Shown here piece by piece: positions 6,923-9,568 of a DNA stretch of 9,568 nucleotides; position 1 is the stretch's first letter; each line of letters starts with the position of its first letter. A program made the position numbers and the translations under genes. The notes beneath the pieces were generated by a model. That model was not told the DNA's origin and searched no databases. It worked only from the letters and a program-made list of their open reading frames with translations. The stretch comes from Holophaga sp. (GTDB lineage: Bacteria > Acidobacteriota > Holophagae > Holophagales > Holophagaceae). The stretch covers positions 1-9,568 of the forward strand of contig JARLGP010000222.1 in the NCBI GenBank assembly GCA_031292735.1. The letters run 5' to 3'.

Positions 6923-7669
6923 ATGCGCGTTTTACCCACCTTGATCACCGCCATAGTCATCGGGACGACCGGAGCTTCCGCCCACGCCGCCATCAAGCCC
7001 CGGGGTGCGGCGCAGCCCAGGGTCGCGGCCCAGCCCCGGGTTCCCGCCGGCCAGTTGCAGGCCCAGCTGAAGAAGGTAACCGCCGAGCGGGACGACCTCA
7101 AGGACCGCCTGGCCGCCACCGAGAGCCTGCAGGAGGAACTGGCCGCGGCCCAGAAGAGCCGCGACCTGGCCCGCCAGGAGACCGACAGCGTGCGCAAGGA
7201 GCTGGACCAGATGAAGAGCGCGCTGGCCGAGAACCAGGGCGGTGCCGACACCATCCTGAAGGACCTGCAGAAGGCCAAGGAGGACCTGGCGGCGGCCCAG
7301 GCCGCCAACGAGACCCTGCGCGCCGCCGTGGCCGAGGCCAAGGAGAAGCAGGAGGCGCCTGCCAGCGAAGGCGCCCTGGTGCCCATCACCCCCGACATCA
7401 TCCCGGCCCGCGCCCTGAACCTGAACCGGGTCACCCCCAAGGCCAGGCACGTGAGCGGCGTGGTGGTGGTCAACGTCCTGGTGAGCGAAGGCGGCGACGT
7501 GCTGGATTCCCGCCTGCTGCAGGGCCTGCCCGGGAGCGGGGAATGGGTCGACAAGGCCAACGCCGCCTGCGTGGATGCGGCCAAGCGGATCGTGTTCGAT
7601 CCGGCCCGGGCCGCCGACGGCAAGACCAAGGTCCGGGTCTGGCAAGGGGTGGGGTTCCTGCTGGACTAG
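6923..7669 (+). CDS. Exported coiled-coil protein with TonB-like C-terminal domain
   Basis: A 248-residue protein with three parts. Residues 1-22 form a signal peptide or anchor (hydrophobic LITAIVIG core, likely cleavage after ASA or AHA). Residues 24-43 are Pro/Arg/Gln-rich and include a tandem AAQPRV hexapeptide (29-40). Residues about 44-146 are a long Glu/Lys/Ala-rich coiled coil. The C-terminal ~95 residues contain VVVNVLVSEGGDVLDSRLLQGLP, then NAACVDAAKRIVFDPARAADGK and VRVWQGVGFLL. This is the strand-helix-strand pattern of TonB C-terminal domains, including the V-V-V-x-EGGDV hairpin and the FDPA segment. It probably acts in the periplasm. True TonB has an uncleaved anchor and works with ExbB/ExbD, none of which are here, so energy-transducer activity is uncertain. 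It follows the DUF4388 gene by 23 bases and converges on yceH, sharing its stop. Confidence 0.75.
   Translation: MRVLPTLITAIVIGTTGASAHAAIKPRGAAQPRVAAQPRVPAGQLQAQLKKVTAERDDLKDRLAATESLQEELAAAQKSRDLARQETDSVRKELDQMKSALAENQGGADTILKDLQKAKEDLAAAQAANETLRAAVAEAKEKQEAPASEGALVPITPDIIPARALNLNRVTPKARHVSGVVVVNVLVSEGGDVLDSRLLQGLPGSGEWVDKANAACVDAAKRIVFDPARAADGKTKVRVWQGVGFLLD
7007..7042 (+). repeat. Two-copy 18-base in-frame tandem repeat
   Basis: Two adjacent 18-base units each encode AAQPRV within the linker of the exported coiled-coil protein. The amino acids are identical but third codon positions differ, so the repeat is not a recent slippage product. Confidence 0.6.
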
Positions 7670-8301
7670 AACTGGCCCCGGAACGCCTCGAACTCCGCCC
7701 GCAGGGCGGCCAGGCCGGCGGTGAGCTCCTCCACCTGCCGCTCCAGCTGCCCGATCCGGTCGCCGCGGGGCTGGGCGGCGGCGGGCTCCTGCCACTCCAC
7801 CGGGCCGCCCAGGAGCTGGGCGATGCGGGTCTCCTTGGTGCCGGGGGCCCGGGGCAGGCGCGCCGCCAGCGGCGCCGGCTCCGCTTCCAGCAGCAGGGCC
7901 AGGGCGGCGTCCACCTCTTCCAGGTCCTGGAAGGGGTACATCCGGGTGCTGCGGTTGCGCAGCTCACCGGCGGTCTGCGGGCCGCGCAGCATCAGCTCGG
8001 CCAGGATGGCGGCCTCCTGGACCGAGAGGTTCAGGGCCTCGGTGAGCCGCTGGGCGAACTTGACGGTGCGGGAGCCGGCGGCGTGGACGGTGGCGGCGCA
8101 GCGCTTGTCCCGCAGGCCGTCCAGGGCCGCCTGCACCTGGGCCTCGTCCAGCTTCAGCACCGGATCGCGGTTGGTGGACTGGTTGCAGCCATTCACCAGG
8201 GCGTTGAGGGTCAGGGGATAGTATTCGGGGGTGGAGAGCTCCTTCTCCAGCAGGACTCCCAGGACCCGCAGTTCGAGAGACTCTAGCGGCAATTCCGGCA
8301 T
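7666..8301 (-). CDS. yceH: YceH family protein (DUF480)
   Basis: A 211-residue soluble protein of the YceH family (E. coli homologue about 215). The N-terminal half is two tandem winged-helix-like units. Family hallmarks are LGVLLEKELSTPEYYPLTLN (14-33), NGCNQSTNRDPV (37-48) and, in the second unit, LMLRGPQTAGELRNRS. The C-terminus ends in a short coiled coil (IGQLERQVEELTAGLAALRA), typical of the family. The winged helices suggest nucleic-acid binding, but the role is not established. The start is the ATG at 8299-8301, preceded on its strand by GGAG (8310-8313) with 8-base spacing. An in-frame ATG at 8337 would add 12 unlikely residues. Its stop codon shares the CTAG at 7666-7669 with the convergent coiled-coil gene, and it is divergent from the toxin-antitoxin pair. 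Confidence 0.9.
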   Translation of the reverse strand: MPELPLESLELRVLGVLLEKELSTPEYYPLTLNALVNGCNQSTNRDPVLKLDEAQVQAALDGLRDKRCAATVHAAGSRTVKFAQRLTEALNLSVQEAAILAELMLRGPQTAGELRNRSTRMYPFQDLEEVDAALALLLEAEPAPLAARLPRAPGTKETRIAQLLGGPVEWQEPAAAQPRGDRIGQLERQVEELTAGLAALRAEFEAFRGQF

Positions 8302-8305
8302 GGGC

Positions 8306-8333
8306 TTGGCTCCGTGGCTAGCCTGATTATATT
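8306..8333 (+). promoter_or_regulatory. Candidate promoter of the antitoxin-toxin operon
   Basis: TTGGCT (8306-8311, four of six -35 bases) and TATATT (8328-8333, five of six -10 bases) are separated by 16 bases. Transcription would start near 8340, just before the inverted repeat at 8343-8360. The AT-rich patch stands out in this GC-rich DNA. Confidence 0.45.
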
Positions 8334-8356
8334 TCAAACGAGGGCCTTGATCCCAA
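8326..8356 (-). promoter_or_regulatory. Candidate divergent promoter for yceH
   Basis: On the minus strand a perfect TATAAT covers 8331-8326, with TTGGGA (8356-8351, four of six) as a -35 at a long 19-base spacing. The start point would be near 8319, giving an 18-base leader that contains the yceH ribosome site. This -10 overlaps the plus-strand -10, so the two promoters probably interfere. Confidence 0.45.
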
Positions 8357-8360
8357 GGCC
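8343..8360. promoter_or_regulatory. Perfect inverted repeat, candidate operator of the TA module
   Basis: GGCCTTG (8343-8349) and CAAGGCC (8354-8360) form a perfect 7-bp inverted repeat around ATCC. It lies just after the predicted antitoxin transcription start and inside the predicted yceH promoter, a suitable place for a DNA-binding Xre-type antitoxin to repress its own operon. It could instead form a leader RNA hairpin. Binding is inferred. Confidence 0.45.
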
Positions 8361-8401
8361 ATTTATGTTGATTCGGAACAAGAATGACCTACCCTGGGGG
8401 C

Positions 8402-8407
8402 AGGAGG
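8402..8407 (+). promoter_or_regulatory. Strong ribosome binding site of the antitoxin
   Basis: AGGAGG six bases before the ATG at 8414 is the best Shine-Dalgarno in the window. It decides this start over an in-frame ATG at 8384. Strong initiation of the antitoxin contrasts with the weak TTG start of the toxin. Confidence 0.75.
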
Positions 8408-8413
8408 CAGACC

Positions 8414-8818
8414 ATGACCCTGACTTTGGCAACGACCCCCGTCCTTCCCGCCGGCGAGGCCTCGGCTCTGGCGTTCCGGACCTTCCTGGCCGTGGCGGAA
8501 CGCCTGGCGCTGCCGGTGAAGGACCGCCTGGCGCTGCTGGGCATCGCCAAGAGCACCTACACGGTCTGGCTCAAGCGGCTGGAGCAAAAGGAACTGCGCG
8601 ACCTGGACGGGGACAAGGTGGACCGGATGGCCTACGTGCTGGGCATCTATGAAGTGGCCGGCAACGTGTTCCCGGACGGCGTAGCCTGGCTGACCCGGGC
8701 CAACCAGGCCCCGGCCTTCCAGGGCCGGCGCCCGCTGGACCGGATGCTGGACGGGCGCATGGAAGACCTCATGGAAACCCTCTCCTACCTCAAGACCGCC
8801 GCCATGGGCCTGCTTTGA
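8414..8818 (+). CDS. xre: Antitoxin of the Xre/MbcA/ParS family
   Basis: A 134-residue cytoplasmic antitoxin that neutralises the RES toxin encoded immediately downstream. The N-terminal half is helical with a probable helix-turn-helix (RLALLGIAKSTYTVWLKRL, about 38-56) for DNA binding. The C-terminal half is the DUF2384 toxin-binding domain, recognisable from VAWLTRANQAPAFQGRRPLD (90-109), including W92, F102-x-G104 and P107-L108, followed by a final helix pair. Family members sequester the toxin and usually autoregulate their operon; the upstream inverted repeat fits that. The stop TGA overlaps the toxin's TTG start by four bases (TTGA). Base composition matches the neighbours, so there is no compositional sign of recent transfer. 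Confidence 0.9.
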   Translation: MTLTLATTPVLPAGEASALAFRTFLAVAERLALPVKDRLALLGIAKSTYTVWLKRLEQKELRDLDGDKVDRMAYVLGIYEVAGNVFPDGVAWLTRANQAPAFQGRRPLDRMLDGRMEDLMETLSYLKTAAMGLL

Positions 8819-9423
8819 ACCACGTCCAGTTCCTCAACCACCCCTGGCACCAGCTGAAGTTCCTTTCGGTCTCGCCCCTGGCCCAGGTGGTGCCGCCGGA
8901 TGATCGGCCGGAGCTGGCCGGGCTCCTGGCCCGGGCCGGGGTGTTCCATTCCTGGCCGCCGGGGGCGGGCAACGCCGACCGGCTGCCGCACCTGCGGGCC
9001 TACCTGCGGATGCCCGGCCGGGGGCCGATGAGCCGGTTCTGCGACGGCAGCTTCCGGGCGGTCTACGCCGGAAAGACCCTGGCCACCTGCCGGGCGGAGG
9101 TGGCCCACCACCACGGCCAGGCCCTGCGCGACAGCGGCGAGCCGCCGGGAGCCGCCCGCATCTTCGAGGCGCTGCTGGTGCGGGTGGGCGGCGCCTTCCT
9201 GGATGTGCGCCAGGGGCACAGGGAGCTGCACCGGCCCGAGGACTACGGGCCGGCCCAGGCCTTCGGCAGGGCCGCCAAGGCGGCCGGGGAGACCGGGATC
9301 GTGTTCCGCTCCCTGCGCTGGAAGCCGGGCGAATGCCTGGCCATCCTGGACGGCGAAAAAGTGCGCTCCTGCGCCCTGGCCGGGCTGGTGGCCCTGCGCT
9401 GGGACGGGGAGCAACTGGCTTAG
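8815..9423 (+). CDS. res: RES-domain toxin
   Basis: A 202-residue toxin of the RES family (Res of Photorhabdus, MbcT of Mycobacterium tuberculosis). Members destroy cellular NAD+ by hydrolysis or phosphorolysis when freed from the antitoxin. The three residues that name the fold are present: R74 in SRFCDGSFRAVYAG, E95 in TCRAEVAHH, and S166 in GIVFRSLRW. Y84 sits at the position of the conserved aromatic near the active site. With all of these intact the toxin looks functional. The start is TTG at 8815 inside the antitoxin stop. There is no in-frame ATG nearby and no good ribosome site, so expression likely depends on translational coupling at a lower level than the antitoxin. The 202-residue length is at the larger end for the family, owing to the N-terminal 50 residues. 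A group II intron-like sequence begins about 11 bases after the stop. Confidence 0.9.
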   Translation: MNHVQFLNHPWHQLKFLSVSPLAQVVPPDDRPELAGLLARAGVFHSWPPGAGNADRLPHLRAYLRMPGRGPMSRFCDGSFRAVYAGKTLATCRAEVAHHHGQALRDSGEPPGAARIFEALLVRVGGAFLDVRQGHRELHRPEDYGPAQAFGRAAKAAGETGIVFRSLRWKPGECLAILDGEKVRSCALAGLVALRWDGEQLA

Positions 9424-9434
9424 TCCCACTGTGG

Positions 9435-9568
9435 GTGCGCCAGGATAAGCCTGGGCGAGGAGGAAGCATGACGTAGAGTCACACTGAAACCTTGCAATGG
9501 GACCCGGCGGGTAACCACCCCCGCCTGGCAAAGCTGGCCAGCAGCCAGAACCGAGTCTTGCGTGGGGA
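9435..9568 (+). ncRNA. Group II intron, 5' part of domain I (cut by window end)
   Basis: GTGCG at 9435 fits the group II 5' consensus GUGYG. It is followed by stem 9438-9444 with 9450-9457 (one bulged G), stem GGCGGG/CCCGCC (9506-9511 with 9520-9525), the palindrome GCTGGCCAGC (9533-9542) and CCGAGTCTTGCG (9552-9563). The GCATGACG, GAAACCTTGCAATGGGAC, GGTAACCACC and CAGCCAGAACCGAGTC blocks match my memory of domain I in bacterial introns that encode a reverse transcriptase. No protein is encoded in this stretch. The intron-encoded protein and domains V-VI would lie beyond the window. The exact 5' boundary is uncertain: GTGGG at 9431 is the alternative. Confidence 0.65.

Noticed and set aside
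7071..7360. Coiled-coil segment considered as SMC-, TolA- or Lpp-like
   Set aside because: Heptad-rich Glu/Lys/Ala sequence alone does not identify a family. Only the C-terminal TonB-like domain gives a usable assignment.
6823..8286. 487-residue plus-strand frame spanning the coiled-coil gene and yceH
   Set aside because: It overlaps two convincing genes on opposite strands and has low-complexity composition with no domain.
9203..9448. 81-residue plus-strand frame in the toxin 3' end
   Set aside because: Arg/Pro/Trp-rich out-of-frame reading of the RES toxin that runs into the intron start.

Overview
The window is GC-rich, densely packed bacterial chromosome from a Gram-negative-type organism: it has a TonB-like C-terminal domain, UppP, and DUF4388 and YceH-type proteins. 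The combination of a YvcK-type protein, DUF4388, a NatAB-type exporter and very high GC is what I would expect of Acidobacteriota (Holophagae, Geothrix/Holophaga-like). That placement is inference from memory, not something the sequence proves.

Left part (1-1190): a hairpin-bearing intergenic stretch, then a minus-strand low-specificity threonine aldolase. It is divergent from a plus-strand three-gene unit (1293-4131): undecaprenyl-diphosphatase (uppP), then a NatA-like ABC ATPase and a NatB-like ABC-2 permease. Both junctions are ATGA stop/start overlaps, so translation is probably coupled.

Middle (4172-7669): a second plus-strand run of four genes with little spacing. They are a TPR protein, a YvcK/CofD-like gluconeogenesis-factor homologue, a DUF4388 protein, and an exported coiled-coil protein ending in a TonB-C-like domain. 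The last gene converges on a minus-strand yceH (DUF480), and the two stop codons share one CTAG.

Right part (8302-9568): divergent from yceH is a two-gene toxin-antitoxin module, an Xre/MbcA/ParS antitoxin followed by a RES-domain toxin with a TTG start overlapping the antitoxin stop. The shared intergenic region has overlapping divergent -10 elements and a perfect 7-bp inverted repeat, a candidate operator. Eleven bases after the toxin stop, the remaining sequence reads as the 5' end (domain I) of a group II intron, cut by the window edge. The right end therefore looks like accessory DNA attached to an otherwise housekeeping region. I found no CRISPR array, tRNA, rRNA or complete insertion sequence, and no wholly new system. 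The most notable items are the intron next to the toxin-antitoxin module, its regulatory region, and the two poorly characterised proteins (DUF4388 and coiled-coil/TonB-C).
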